64,000 bases of DNA from Isoetes taiwanensis (GCA_021234155.1 JAJEKV010000020.1:3950563-4014562); one strand, 5' to 3'. Numbered from the stretch's first letter, positions 10,681 through 22,740 are shown. Made by a program: numbers and translations. The notes: generated by a model not told the origin, from the letters alone.

Positions 10681-11529
10681 ATGGCCGGAGAAAAGAGAGC
10701 GTCCGAGCCACCCCATCTTGCTCGCAGGCTCCCTCCTCCCATGCTTTTCACACCATGTCCAATACCATCGGAAGGTAATCCTATTACAAATATTTTAGAA
10801 GCTAATGCTAGCCAGGATACTTCTGACTCTAACATTCAAAGCCCTAGCCCTCCCGTTTGTACACGTCGGCTTCCACCACCTCCTACTCCTGAACATCGTC
10901 TGCCCCCACCAATGCATTTTACTCCACCACAGCCCACAGAACAACGCCACTTTCCTCCACCCATTCAGTTCACTCCAGCATCCGAAGACGAGCTCAGACT
11001 CCCTCCTCCAGTTCGTTTTAGTCTGTCTCCCTTAGTCCAGCGTAGACAACCTCCCCAGGCACAAATCACTCCATCACTATCCATCTCGCTACCTGATACT
11101 ACTCTTAGTGGGAGCAGTCAGCGCCATGCTACTCCTGTGTTTTATGACACTTCAGGAGCTGCTCAACTACATCACCAACCTCGACTGCTTTTTCCAAGAA
11201 AAAGGCAAACCAATTCCATCCAAGACCTCTCCACACCCAAGCTCACAGCATCTACTAGTACACCGTCCATTCCTACCATGTCAGACAAAGAAACACCTCA
11301 TGTTGATCTTTCAGACGATGATGGAGCAAAGCCACATGACTCCATGTTCGAATTCAAAGCTCCTGCTAGTGAAAACCTTAACAGGGAAAAAATTAAGCAT
11401 ACCATATATTTTTCCATAAAAAATAGTTTGGCTATTTTTCAAAATTTTACAGTATTTCATGATATACATTTGGCTAAAGTTATTATTATCATTACATTTA
11501 TATGTATTTGGACTTGGCGAAACTTTTAG
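10681..11529 (+). CDS. Proline-rich N-terminal exon of the element's plus gene
   Basis: An open frame starts MAGEKRASEPPHL and contains four copies of a nine-residue motif, RLPPPMLFTP, RLPPPMHFTP, HFPPPIQFTP and RLPPPVRFSL, within the first 110 residues. It then runs into a Ser/Thr/Pro-rich stretch and an acidic segment (VDLSDDDGAKPHDS). The frame is open to 11,529, but the tail after about 11,395 (KHTIYF...) lies in AT-rich DNA and is probably intron. The ATG at 10,681 is chosen because it directly follows the palindrome cluster. From 11,350 onward the DNA is shared with 23,028, which is the breakpoint of the large duplication. This exon therefore probably belongs to the same gene as the DUF7869-type segments downstream. 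I recognise no domain in it. Confidence 0.5.
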   Translation: MAGEKRASEPPHLARRLPPPMLFTPCPIPSEGNPITNILEANASQDTSDSNIQSPSPPVCTRRLPPPPTPEHRLPPPMHFTPPQPTEQRHFPPPIQFTPASEDELRLPPPVRFSLSPLVQRRQPPQAQITPSLSISLPDTTLSGSSQRHATPVFYDTSGAAQLHHQPRLLFPRKRQTNSIQDLSTPKLTASTSTPSIPTMSDKETPHVDLSDDDGAKPHDSMFEFKAPASENLNREKIKHTIYFSIKNSLAIFQNFTVFHDIHLAKVIIIITFICIWTWRNF

Positions 11530-12450
11530 TTAAGTACTATAAACTTTCACTTAGCTATTTTTTCTAACTGAAAAATGCAGAAAATGTAAATTTTATAGCT
11601 TTAGATATATTATCCTACAATTATAAATAATAATCAACAACAGTAATATTAAAAAACTTTTAACAGAATCTCACAACATAGCTTATAACATCAATAATCT
11701 GAACTACATTCAACGCAATGACATCTTCTAGATATACTCATCAAGTTGCACTTATCTCTAACCCTTAAAGGAAGATCTTATGCAACCAACTGGGGCATCT
11801 AGAGGGATATTGGCCATCTCTTACAATTCATTTTTGAAAATTCATATATGGTATATATAATAAAAATTCACAATTTGAAAAACTAAACTAGTATCATTGA
11901 TGATTGTAGGTGGGGATGTGTAAAAGTTTATAATAAGAATTTTTGTTTGGCTATTAATGATTTAATATGTAATTATTATAATATAAAGAAAGGCTAATCC
12001 TTTTTTCTTTTCGGGAAAAGGGGAAAAATAGTTTGGCTAATCCTAAAAAAATAATGGAGTACTTGTTTTAACTATGGCTATTTTTTTTATTTTTTAAAAG
12101 AAATCTCCCTTCATAAAATTCGCCGCAAAAATTGTCTGGACCCCCTAAAAAATTGTCATTTGGCTAATAATAGCCACTAATTTTTTCCATAAGCGAGACT
12201 TACACAAGAAAGCTTGTACATCACAAAGAAGAAAGAAACTAATGGATGAAGGTCACTTGAGGGCAACACATACAAAGCATTGTTGTCTACAATGTTGTTT
12301 GCTAAAGATTGGACTAAAAGAATTAAGGTTGATTCGTGACAATTACAGTTCAATGACTTTGTTAGACCAAAAGGGCTACTTAGCCTTCAATATTCGGCCA
12401 GATTATTATTTACACAGCTGGTGGCTACACCGTCTGTCAAACGGCATTCA
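11350..12450 (+). repeat. Segment X, copy 1 (pair: 23,028-24,128)
   Basis: This 1.1-kb block begins at GAATTCAAAGCTCC and ends at ACGGCATTCA. It recurs at 23,028-24,128 with the same length and only scattered differences (such as GCGAAAC/GCAAAAC and AAGATCTTATG/AAGATGTTATG). It is AT-rich except for the exon at its right end. Confidence 0.9.
12242..12450 (+). pseudogene. DUF7869-type gene, N-terminal exon, copy 1
   Basis: Reads HCCLQCCLLKIGLKELRLIR and continues through LAFNIRPDYYLHSWW to NGIH. A Cys-rich start followed by an LR-x-R-x3-Y segment resembles the beginning of the conserved region of DUF7869-type transposon proteins. At 12,450 the frame runs into the inverted Y segment, so the rest of the gene is read on the other strand. 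Confidence 0.55.
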
Positions 12451-14372
12451 CGAAGTCATATGCAAGAACCTTTATTTTAGCTAGATCTATGATACCAGTG
12501 TTTGCTTTAGACTTTTCTCTCCTTCCCACTCCTGTTTTTACCATCTCTAAACTATAACTCCCACTAAAAGCATTGGCAGCACTTGTTCTCATCCAGTCAC
12601 TTTTAATTGAGTGGGAATTCCATTCTCTCTTGTTACCTCCACTACTCTAGCCAGCCAGAATGGCTTCCCAGTTTCATCATCATCAGCTGGGACAACAACA
12701 AGCATTCCTTTCTAAATCTCTGAGACTGAACCAGAAACCCGAGCAAATTGTTGTGCCGTGCATCTGGGGCCAGTATGCATGACTCCGTCATCTTCATCTG
12801 AGCTAGGCATTAGCTGTACATATTCTTCTTGATTCTCAACTTGCATAGGCATAGTTTGCCTAGATGGCCAGTTGAATGCAATCGGTCTTCGACCTTGTGA
12901 CATGGCTTGTAACATGTCACGTTGCTGAGAAAAAAACTGAGGCCAACATAAAGCATTTGCCTCCCCAAAGTAGTTAGAGCATGACTGAATACTTGTCTCA
13001 ATATAATTCAATGATTTGTTTGAGTCAAATGCTCTTCCCTCCTTTTTACTCTTTGTGATTTCCTTCAAGCCCTTTAAAGGCATTTTCTCTGCAGAGAGCA
13101 TGGAAGTAGTCTCGGAGATGGTGCGAATGAATTGAATACCAGCCGCTGGCTATCACTGCAAGGATGTGGCATATTTCTTTCCTTGTAGGGTGGCCTTGCC
13201 ATCTGCAAGTGAGAATTTGATCTGATGCTGAAATGTAATATTTCTTAAGGGCTCAATTGCACAGTGATCCAAGTGATCTCTCCGAAAAATCCATTCCTTG
13301 AAATCGTAAGTTTCTTCCAATATCTCGATTTCTGGGCGAGGATTGTAGGAATCTTGGATAACCTCAATCATTGCTGGTAGGTTGAGAGCTTTTTTTTTCG
13401 AGCAAGACGTTTAAAGAATCTACTGAACAGCTGATCAATTTGATCGTGTGTATGACCAACAAGCAGGAAACCAATCTTCACCTTCTTGAAGATTTGTTTC
13501 TCAACTAGCATGGCACAGTAAGCAAACATGACCTAATTTTTATTCTCTCTCGTCTTGTTGTCTAGCTGAAGGTATATTACTGGTGGTATATATTCCAGAC
13601 TGAAAAGAATCTTATTCAATATTGTGATAGTGAGATTTGTATCAGCATGAATGTTTGGATAGTTCAAAAATGCCTTGCAAGAGAGTTTCCCATTAAAAAC
13701 CATAGCACCAATGACATGCAGGTGTATAATATCTTCTTCAGGAGCATCCTTAGGCACATTGACAAAGTGTGATAGAGTGGTCTTCTTCTGGTCCATTCCA
13801 TCAATAACAACCGATATGTAGTTGAGTGGTTGTTCTAGTTCCTTCTTCCTGTGTTTTGTCAATTTTCTCCTTTCCAGAGATTGTTGTTCTCTGTGCTTGT
13901 TCAGTTTCTCTGTCAATGCATCTGGAATGAAAACATGTTCAGGAAAACAACCTACCATTGAGTAGAACTAGGCAAGAGTACATTGTGGAAGCTTACTTTT
14001 AGTGTGACGTGTCCTTGCATTTTGTCTCTGAGCTTTTAATTCAGAGCATGTAGCACAAACAGACATCCGGTGCTTTCTAGGAATAGACACACAGGAAAAT
14101 TCTTTTTTCCAGAGCACAGTGAAGTAAGAGTAGCATGCATGGCATTCTCCAGCCTCAACACACAAATCCTTATAATTATTGTAGACTTAACGTTTCGTGA
14201 ACTTGCCACTCAAGTGGTACATAGGGTTGTTAGGCAGTTTCTCGCAAGACTCCTTGAAGAAGCCTTCCATCCAGGAAACACATTGAAGGGCATGAATTCT
14301 GGATATACTTCCAGGATGGCAATAGTTGTAAATGCCAGGATTCTTGTCAAGCCTTTTCTTCAGGCGGTGAAG
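12451..14372 (-). pseudogene. DUF7869-type transposase core, copy 1, inverted
   Basis: This 1.92-kb segment is inverted relative to its flanks. On the minus strand it reads RLHRLKKRLDKNPGIYNYC, ALQCVSWMEGFF, then YFTVLWKKEFSCVSIPRKHR with a C-x2-C pair (VCATCSELKAQ), then VVIDGMDQKKTTLSHF, then YLQLDNKTRENKN, then KVKIGFLLVGHTHDQIDQLF, then a C-terminal RNITFQHQIKF region and a late VVVPADDDETGKPF box. This order matches DUF7869-type proteins. The DGMDQ, LDN and GHTH-x2-D motifs look like an RNase H-fold catalytic core (inference). In-frame stops include TAA after FTKR, TAG at 13,968 and TAG after ENKN. Compared with copy 2, about 30 bp at one breakpoint and 7 bp at the other are lost. Confidence 0.75.
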
Positions 14373-14785
14373 TACTGCTAATAAGTTACGGCGGTGACTC
14401 AAACTTTAATAAGGTCGGCATGTGGATTAGATAAAGAACCTAAAAAGGTTGCCAAAAAAGATGATGATGAAGACTCACTGGTAGACAGTGACGAAGAAGA
14501 TAGTTCGAGTCCATCCAGTTTTGGGAGTAAGGGTGAGGATAAAAGCTCTAATGATCAAGGATTGAACGAGTCTGAGGATGGCATGCATCCTAATATTGCT
14601 GCAAAATGTAAGTTCGTTCGATGACACAAACATATAAACAAGAGAAAGTGCCGGTGATGAGGCTTTTATCAAAATGTGCTATATTTTTTGACAATTTTGT
14701 TCATAATTTTGTAAAATTTTTCAGAAGCTCTGAATACAACACTTCTTTATTATTCTAGTACCCTTGCTATCTTTTTTATTGCCTA
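14373..14785 (+). repeat. Segment Z, copy 1 (pair: 38,193-38,605)
   Basis: A 413-bp block collinear with 38,193-38,605 without length change. It holds the acidic C-terminus of the DUF7869-type gene (about 14,394-14,623: SACGLDKEPKKVAKKDDDED and onward, Ser/Asp/Glu-rich) and an AT-rich tail. The N-terminus of this piece is separated from its parent frame by the inversion. Confidence 0.85.
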
Positions 14786-15900
14786 TTTTTGGGTTGCCCC
14801 TAGGGGGGCAAACCCTCGTTTAGGTGGGTATGTGGGCATATTCAGGTATATGCCGGCATATGCCTCGCATATACTGGTGACTGCTCCAAACTGGCTGCTG
14901 CCTGTAAACTCTCGGTCATCCACCCCATTCCTTCGCAGGCGTGGCTATGGGGCAGCTCGACCCTTCTTCTTCTTCCCAGCATTTTCCTCTGGCTTCCAAG
15001 AGCATGGTGGTTCTATTTTGTTGCTTGTTGCAAATGCAGATATGCCGAGAAAACAACATTTTATTGAGCATAAACAAGGAAGGCTATGGCGAGCTAGTGG
15101 TTATGGTGAGCTTTTTATTGCTCCATCCATGTAGTTTCGAATCTAGCCTTGTTCTTATGCACAGCTATGGCAGCCGACTATAGAGGTCCTGAAGGTTTCT
15201 TGAGAGCATCATGCTTTGGAAGAAATGTCTATGGCCGAAAATATTGTGGTGTGGTTTGTTGGGTGCGAAAAAGCCCTGTGCAGAAGCCAACAGACAAGGG
15301 AGGTGGCCATTATCTGAAGTATCGTTTTGTGAATCTTATGTTGGCTGGCCAGTCCAAAGCTATCTCTTATATCTTGCCGAGGTGCTAAAAGGGCTTTTTT
15401 GCAGCCAATTGGTCCTACAGAGAAGCCTGCAAAAACCAAGGAGGAAAAATTTTTAGCCCTATTATCAGCTCAGCCTAGGACCGTCCGCCCAGTGCGAGCT
15501 AGTTGGCATAGTTGCCAGGGATGTTCTCATGCATCCAAGGTTGTCTTTGCATGTATCCAAGTAAGTTATCTTCAATCCTTTTAAACTGGTCTTGAGGTCT
15601 TTTGTGCTATGTTTCAATCTTGTATTCATGTCCTCGACATCTTGATTCAATGTATTAATGCATGCAAGACTTCATTTATCATACATAGTTATCTGTGCTA
15701 GAAGACATCCTATTACTGGAAAAGAACAGACTGCTAATTTTTTTGGATCACTGTGATAAAGCTCTTGACAGGCATAAAAGGGAAGATGCTTAGAGTTATG
15801 TAAATTCGATATATTGATCACCTAATAGAACATTGACATGTCTCCAAATAGCTTTTTATAAGATGTTTAGCATATTTACGCAAGGAAACAATTTAATTTC
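14786..15900. other. Left part of the insertion, no gene recognised
   Basis: After the GC-rich end the sequence carries several short overlapping frames (for example 14,832-15,134 and 15,149-15,388) with no motif I know. A C-rich then AG-ended stretch near 14,935 looks like a splice acceptor, so an exon of an unrecognised gene cannot be excluded. Confidence 0.3.
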
Positions 15901-15902
15901 GC

Positions 15903-16604
15903 ATGCAATATGACTGTTTGATGATACGTACCCAGGACGTGATTTCATGGACTGCCATGATTGGAGCATATGGGCAGAATGGTCTAGGCTGTGAGGCTCT
16001 TGATCTGTATATGAAGATGCAGTTACAAGGTGTGGAACTTGGTATGAATCTTTCTACTGTTGTCAACGCATGTGGAAATGTAGGAGTACTAGAAGAAGGA
16101 AAACGGTTACATGCATGTATAATTCGTCGAGGTTTTGGATCGGATGTGTTTCTGGGAACCTCCTTAATGAATATGTATGGAGACTGCCAGGCACTAGATG
16201 ATGCTATAGAGGTGCTTGGAAGAATGCCAAAAAGAGATGTAGTTGCTTGGACTACTATGGTTGCTGCATTTGTTCAAAATGGGCATGAGAAAGAGGCCCT
16301 TGAAGTATTTCGCCAGATGCAGAATGAATGTGTGGAAGCAAATGAGGTTACTTTTATCAGTCTTGTAAATGGATGTGCCACCTTAGTTTCTTTGGGAAAT
16401 GGTAAGCTTCTTCATGCCAATGTTATTGATCATGGATTCGATTTGGATGTCTGCTTAGGGACCTCTGTCTTGAACATGTATGGTAACTGTGGGAACATAA
16501 ACGAAGCAAGAAGAGTCTTTATGTATGCTGACTTTGAGGGGAATAGAGATTATGCAAAGAACATGTGTTTCCAGGTTTTGACAAAGATTTTATATGGCAA
16601 GTGA
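15903..16604 (+). pseudogene. PPR protein fragment (PLS class)
   Basis: The frame encodes about 200 residues of tandem pentatricopeptide repeats of the plant PLS type. Examples are DVISWTAMIGAYGQNG, GCEALDLYMKMQLQGVELGM, LEEGKRLHACIIRRGFGSDV, DVVAWTTMVAAFVQNGHEKE, and a final ARRVF. Family members bind organellar RNA, often for editing. There is no start with a transit peptide, and the repeats break off after ARRVFMYADFEGNRDYAK into unrelated residues. No E or DYW domain follows. The piece is about a third or less of a usual PPR gene, so I call it a pseudogene inside the 5.2-kb insertion. Confidence 0.88.
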
Positions 16605-16705
16605 TGAACGAGAAATTGACAAAGTTTTAACAGGTGCCAAACATGATAGCTCATTGCTAAGTTGCAAAAGAACCAGCCAATGGATCAGACCTTTGGGTTC
16701 TTTAT

Positions 16706-19700
16706 TGTACAAGTTGAATGATGCCATGGACGCTTTCTGGTGAGCAACAGCAGTATATCATATCATGGCTAAATTTTCTCAAACAAGAAGGCGAAGAATG
16801 TCTTTGAAGGAAATGTAGCAAAGCATATTTATGACATTATTACTTTGTTAGATTCTCCTAAGGGTTTTCTCTCTTCCTTTTATTTTCTTCAGGAAATGAA
16901 TGCTTGCTGTTTACTCCAGAAACCACGACGGCATCAATAAATCCTTAATGCTGATCTTGTAACTATTCATAGGAAATGGTTACCATTGCAAACCGAAAGG
17001 TCTTGTTATGCCAACCATCACGGTACTTCTTGATAATTACGCCTCACAATTTTCTAGTTCCTTTTTCTTCCCTTTGTGTCAGTTCTGCTGCTAAAGAAAC
17101 TGTCATCAATTGCATTATTTGCTAAAGACATTCCCATAGTTGCGTTATTTAGATGCTGGGGCTCACTCTTTTAGAAGCCCTATACAATCTACAGTTGAGA
17201 TGATTAAAGCTAGTACATCCCACTTTTTCAGAACCCTTATAGAATTTCTTGACACAAAAGTAAATGCCAAATTAATTATGCCAAAAGTGCTACAAAATGA
17301 GAAATTAAAGTGTACAAGAACATGCAATTAGTGTGATTTCGAACATATTCATGTTTCTACTTCAGACTTAGCAAATTAATAGTGAATAATTTTTGTAATA
17401 AACTTACACTGTGAATCGGAACAATCTCCATGAGTGGCATATGAGACAGCATACCAAGCTAAACACAGCTGGTATGTACTTCCTATTTGGCTTTTGTTTG
17501 CACCCAGACTTGGATGTTAATTAAAGGTAAGTTGCAAGGAAGGACCTCCATCGGAGCTGAGTTAGAGACTTCTAGGAGGAGAAAGAGAAGAACCCAAAGC
17601 AATTCATAGCAATTTTGAAGCAGAGAAGGATGTACAAAACGTGTTAGAATGTAAGATAGAGTTCTAACATAAAATGGAAGAAAACTATTGAGAAAGTAAA
17701 GAGCTTGCTATACTATCCAGCTGATCTTGGACATCGTGGGTCATTGAAGGAGTCTATAAGCAACCCCAGACGCATGCAATTAGTCAGAAGATAGTTCATA
17801 GTCCACATGATAACAAAAGGTCAATGAAATTCGTGCCCGTCACAGTTTGTAGAAAGAAAATAGAGTGTAGCGTTACATTACGAGAAGGTTACATGACTTC
17901 GTCTTCAACTGTCTAGTTAGTATTCAAATCTTTGTGTTGTCATTTTCACACGTTGTACCATTCCTACATGAAGCTTGTGTTCTAGAGCTAAGTTCTAAGA
18001 TATTCTCAATCTTCAAAGGATATGCCTCAAAAATCAAGAAAATTTGTAGTGCATGGAAAGAACCAGCAAGATATTGGGGGAATAACAACAAGGTGCAGAA
18101 ATTTGCTCATATCAAAAGTTTGGATTCTTTATGTGATAGTGACAGTGACTGTACAAGTTGAATGATGCCATGGACGCTTTCTGGTGAGCAACAACAGTAT
18201 ATCATATTATGGCTAAATTTTCTCAAACAAGAAGGCGAAGAATGTCTTTGAAGGAAATGTAGCAAAGCATATTTATGACATTATTACTTTGTTAGATTCT
18301 CCTAAGGGTTTTCTCTCTTCCTTTTATTTTCTTCAGGAAATGAATGCTTGCTGTTTACTCCAGAAACCACGACGGCATCAATAAATCCTTAATGCTGATC
18401 TTGTAACTATTCATAGGAAATGGTTACCATTGCAAACCGAAAGGTCTTGTTATGCCAACCATCACGGTACTTCTTGATAATTACGCCTCACAATTTTCTA
18501 GTTCCTTTTTCTTCCCTTTGTGTCAGTTCTGCTGCTAAAGAAACTGTCATCAATTGCATTATTTGCTAAAGACATTCCCATAGTTGCGTTATTTAGATGC
18601 TGGGGCTCACTCTTTTAGAAGCCCTATACAATCTACAGTTGAGATGATTAAAGCTAGTACATCCCACTTTTTCAGAACCCTTATAGAATTTCTTGACACA
18701 AAAGTAAATGCCAAATTAATTATGCCAAAAGTGCTACAAAATGAGAAATTAAAGTGTACAAGAACATGCAATTAGTGTGATTTCGAACATATTCATGTTT
18801 CTACTTCAGACTTAGCAAATTAATAGTGAATAATTTTTGTAATAAACTTACACTGTGAATCAGAACAATCTCCATGAGTGGCATATGAGACAGCATACCA
18901 AGCTAAACACAGCTGGTATGTACTTCCTATTTGGCTTTTGTTTGCGCCCAGACTTAGATGTTAATTAAAGGTAAGTTGCAAGGAAGGACCTCCATCGGAG
19001 CTGAGTTAGAGACTTCTAGGAGGAGAAAGAGAAGAACCCAAAGCAATTCATAGCAATTTTGAAGCAGAGAAGGATGTACAAAACGTGTTAGAATGTAAGA
19101 TAGAGTTCTAACATAAAATGGAAGAAAACTATTGAGAAAGTAAAGAGCTTGCTATACTATCCAGCTGATCTTGGACATCGTGGGTCATTGAAGGAGTCTA
19201 TAAGCAACCCCAGACGCATGCAATTAGTCAGAAGATAGTTCATAGTCCACATGATAACAAAAGATCAATGAAATTCGTGCCCGTCACAGTTTGTAGAAAG
19301 AAAATAGAGTGTAGCGTTACATTATGAGAAGGTTACATGACTTCGTCTTCAACTGTCTAGTTAGTATTCAAATCTTTGTGTTGTCATTTTCACACGTTGT
19401 ACCATTCCTACATGAAGCTTGTGTTCTAGAGCTAAGTTCTAAGATATTCTCAATCTTCAAAGGATATGCCTCAAAAATCAAGAAAATTTGTAGTGCATGG
19501 AAAGAACCAGCAAGATATTGGGGGAATAACAACAAGGTGCAGAAATTTGCTCATATCAAAAGTTTGGATTCTTTATGTGATAGTGACAGTGACTGTACAA
19601 GTTGAATGATGCCATGGACGCTTTCTGGTGAGCAACAACAGTATATCATATTATGGCTAAATTTTCTCAAACAAGAAGGCGAAGAATGTCTTTGAAGGAA

Positions 19701-19730
19701 ATGTAGCAAAGCATATTTATGACATTATTA
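16706..19730. repeat. Tandem repeat, 1,444-bp unit, 2.1 copies
   Basis: TGTACAAGTTGAATGATGCC begins at 16,706, 18,150 and 19,594, an exact period of 1,444 bp both times. The third copy stops at about 19,730 after 137 bp. Units 1 and 2 differ by only a few substitutions, so the duplication is recent. Each unit contains the same two short frames (for example 17,140-17,331 and 18,584-18,775), which are not recognisable genes. Confidence 0.95.
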
Positions 19731-20671
19731 TTGATGCTTTCAACTGAATCTCTTCTGCAAACCATAGAGTAGAAACGAACGCTAAAAAGCAACTTGTTTT
19801 GAGTTGAGATTCTTTGTTATTACTTGTAACATAAGCATTTACGATTTCTATCTGTATAGCCAGAAAATGAGTCCCCAAGTTCTTTACGTATAGACAGAAC
19901 AGATATCGCCAGAGAAGGCTTCCAAATGTTTAGGATTATGGTTTTGAATTGATTGTTAACAACTTTGAACTATGATTCAAGCCACTTCACCCTCCGGCCA
20001 TGGAGGGCAACCCTCCGTGCGCAGCACCTTGTTTTCTACTCTTCAAATAAGTAACTATTTATTATTCCAAATTAGGGGGGTGAAAATGGCTATTAAATAT
20101 TTTTGCATGGAAGCTATGTTCAATCAACCCCTCAAAAAGGGTACCTAAATTATCTAAATTGTCACATTTGTCATGAACAAACCTTCAAAATGGTCTTTTT
20201 TTAGGAAATTTTAGGGAATCTTTCAAAGCTTCCTTCTGAAGTGTGTTTGGAGCAAATAAGCGCGTTTCAATTTAAACTTTGTTTATTGTCTTCCTTCTTT
20301 CTTGATTCCATGTCTTTGCATAATCAAAAACCAAAAAAAATTTAACTAGTCAAAAGCACGTTTGATTACTTTTTACAGAAATTACATGTTTTTTATTGCC
20401 CCTGTAATTTGTACTTTGAAGCTCCCTATATCAATGTTCACTTAAACATATGAAAACTTTAGAAGTAAGCAGGAATGTTACATATTTGAAACAGTACGTT
20501 GTTGAAAGAGTGGCAAGTACAAAATTCATTAGTGCTCCTAGCTCACGTGTAGTAGATTAAGGCAGGGATAGAGTAGTTGCATCATGGAAGTTGCTTAGGC
20601 TGAGAATTAGTGGAAGCTATACATATAGAGGCGCGTCCTTGAAGCAACTTGCAAAAGGAAAAGCAACTTGC

Positions 20672-20790
<119 letters not shown>

Positions 20791-21978
20791 TATTTTTTAC
20801 GCCGTAGCACAAGCCAGCATCCTATAGGACATACGACGCTCCTAAAGCAATGTCACATGTTGGCCTTTTTACCACAACATTTTACATGGCTAATTTCTAG
20901 TTCAAGTTCTTGGTCTTGTTTTAAAAAGTGTATAGCAGTGCCCAAGTGGTTCTATTATACATCTCTTGCCCACTTGCCAAAAAATCCACCACCTAGATAA
21001 CACCTTGCAAGATGTCCAAGTTTTTGAACATCATGCATCTAGATAGGCTATACGTCAATGCGGGATGAAACTCTAATCTAATCCATCCTCCTTACATGAC
21101 CTATTGGTCTTCGTAGACGTTAAAAAAACTATTCTATTCTATTCTTACATAGATGTCGAATTAAAGATTAGACAAATTAGGTTAGACGGTGCACTGCTAT
21201 TGCAACCAAAAATCACAGTAGGCTATGAAACTCACCATAATAAAGACAATCGACACGGCGAGAACATCCACAAGGGTGGTGTGCTGATGCAGTTGAAAGA
21301 CCATGCGTTGCCTCCAAATGCATTCTCACATAAAATAAGAATAAAAAAGGGAGCCTTAGATTTTGTTTCATTCAGCAAATTGGAGACATCGGTGGAAGAT
21401 TAAAATCATAGCATGCAAAATATAACAAGCATATGCTTATTAGTATGGACTACAAAATACTTAATTTACTATAGCCATTCACGTAACCTTCTACTTTACA
21501 AACTGTGACATAACTTCTAAGGTATCACAAATCCTTTGTAAAACCACCAGACCTTTGAAGAATCAAAGTGACCAGATCTCTCAATAGATTTTGGATTGTG
21601 ATCACTATCAAATGGTGATGAAAATGCCTCCATCACTAGTAATCTATAGCAAGCATTGATATATACAATGCCTTTACAATATTAGATGATATCATCATGG
21701 AATATTTAGCAATCAATGATACACAATGCCTTCACAATCTTAGATGACACCATCATGGAATATTTAGCAATCAATAATACACAATGCCTTTATGATCCTA
21801 GATAATACCATCATGAAATTATCTTTCATCAACAAACACAATCAGCCATGCAGTATACGAAGCAAAACCTAAATCATAAGCATCTGGGTTCGATCAGAAG
21901 CAAGAAAGAATTATTTTGTACCAGATCACCCTTCCATTTTCAATGCATCAAAAAAATAAGATAGCCTGAAGTGCAACA

Positions 21979-22740
21979 TCATATCTTGAAAGAACTATAA
22001 AATCGTAACCTCGTTTTACACATATCTTGAACTTGGAAAACAAATTCATGTTGACTTTGAAGCACTCTCTTTAAATGAGCTTTGAGTTTCCAATTGTAGA
22101 AACCTTCAGTGAGTAAGAATAGAATAGAGAGAGGTATCTTACCAAGTAAGGCACATGTTTCCAACACTCTCAGCACTTGAACCGCAGATGCATCATTCTC
22201 CGAAGAGTTTGTACTAAAAATAGATGACAATAGCTGAATTTCATCCTTCCCTGTCCTCTGCAGAAGATGTAAGAAGGCATCCAACTTTTCTTGCTGACAA
22301 CACACATGGGCAGTGAGCTTATGGAAGTAATCAAGCATCCCCATGACATGAGTTATAGGCATCATAAGTTTTGCAAAGCAATTCTCCACAAGATTCTCCA
22401 ATGTAGCAATTGCTCTTGTAAATGGATCTATATCACACCCTGTTGTAAGAAAAGCTTGTGAAAGATTTCCAGCCACCCAAAATAGACCCACATACAGCAT
22501 GTAATCAACATCCTCGTCGGCTTCCTACATGGATCAAAACATGTTACAACATTGCCGATCCTTTAGATAAACCAACTTGAGCATGCTTTCACTATCACTT
22601 TCACTATGTCCCGTGAGTTTCTCTTTTGCAAGAAACCTTCAACTTGCATCCATGATAGATTGAAGGCTTTAAGGTACAGTAAAATCCTATCATGCAACTC
22701 CTGGAAAACACTTTCATTTGTGCCTGGGCCTGTGCTATTA
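21979..22740 (-). pseudogene. Unknown protein fragment in W, copy 1
   Basis: Two minus-strand exons are suggested. The first, about 22,740-22,570, reads FQELHDRILLYLKAFNLSWM and then RDIVKVIVKACSS. The second, about 22,524-21,979, follows a GTAG acceptor with EADEDVDYMLYVGLFWVAGN and continues for 170 residues to a stop after SSFKI. The sequence is helical and Leu-rich, like an alpha-helical repeat scaffold protein. I cannot name the family. The second copy (40,311-41,077) keeps the same frame with few changes. No start or upstream exons are visible, so it is treated as a gene fragment. Confidence 0.45.

Larger units (their letters stand above)
14786..20030. mobile_element. 5.2-kb insertion between Z and W in copy 1
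   Basis: In copy 2, Z is joined directly to W at 38,605/38,606. In copy 1 the same two edges are 5,245 bp apart. The inserted DNA begins with a T-run and GGGTTGCCCCTAGGGGGGC, and near its right end carries GAGGGCAACCCTCCGTGCG, so GGGTTGCCC appears in inverted orientation at both ends. It carries a PPR fragment and the 1,444-bp tandem repeat. Whether it moved as one transposon is inference; no transposase is seen. Confidence 0.5.

Noticed and set aside
14187-14402. Independent small protein starting MSHRRNLLAVLHRLKKR
   Set aside because: Its first residues come from segment Z read backwards across the inversion edge; the remainder is the transposase core.
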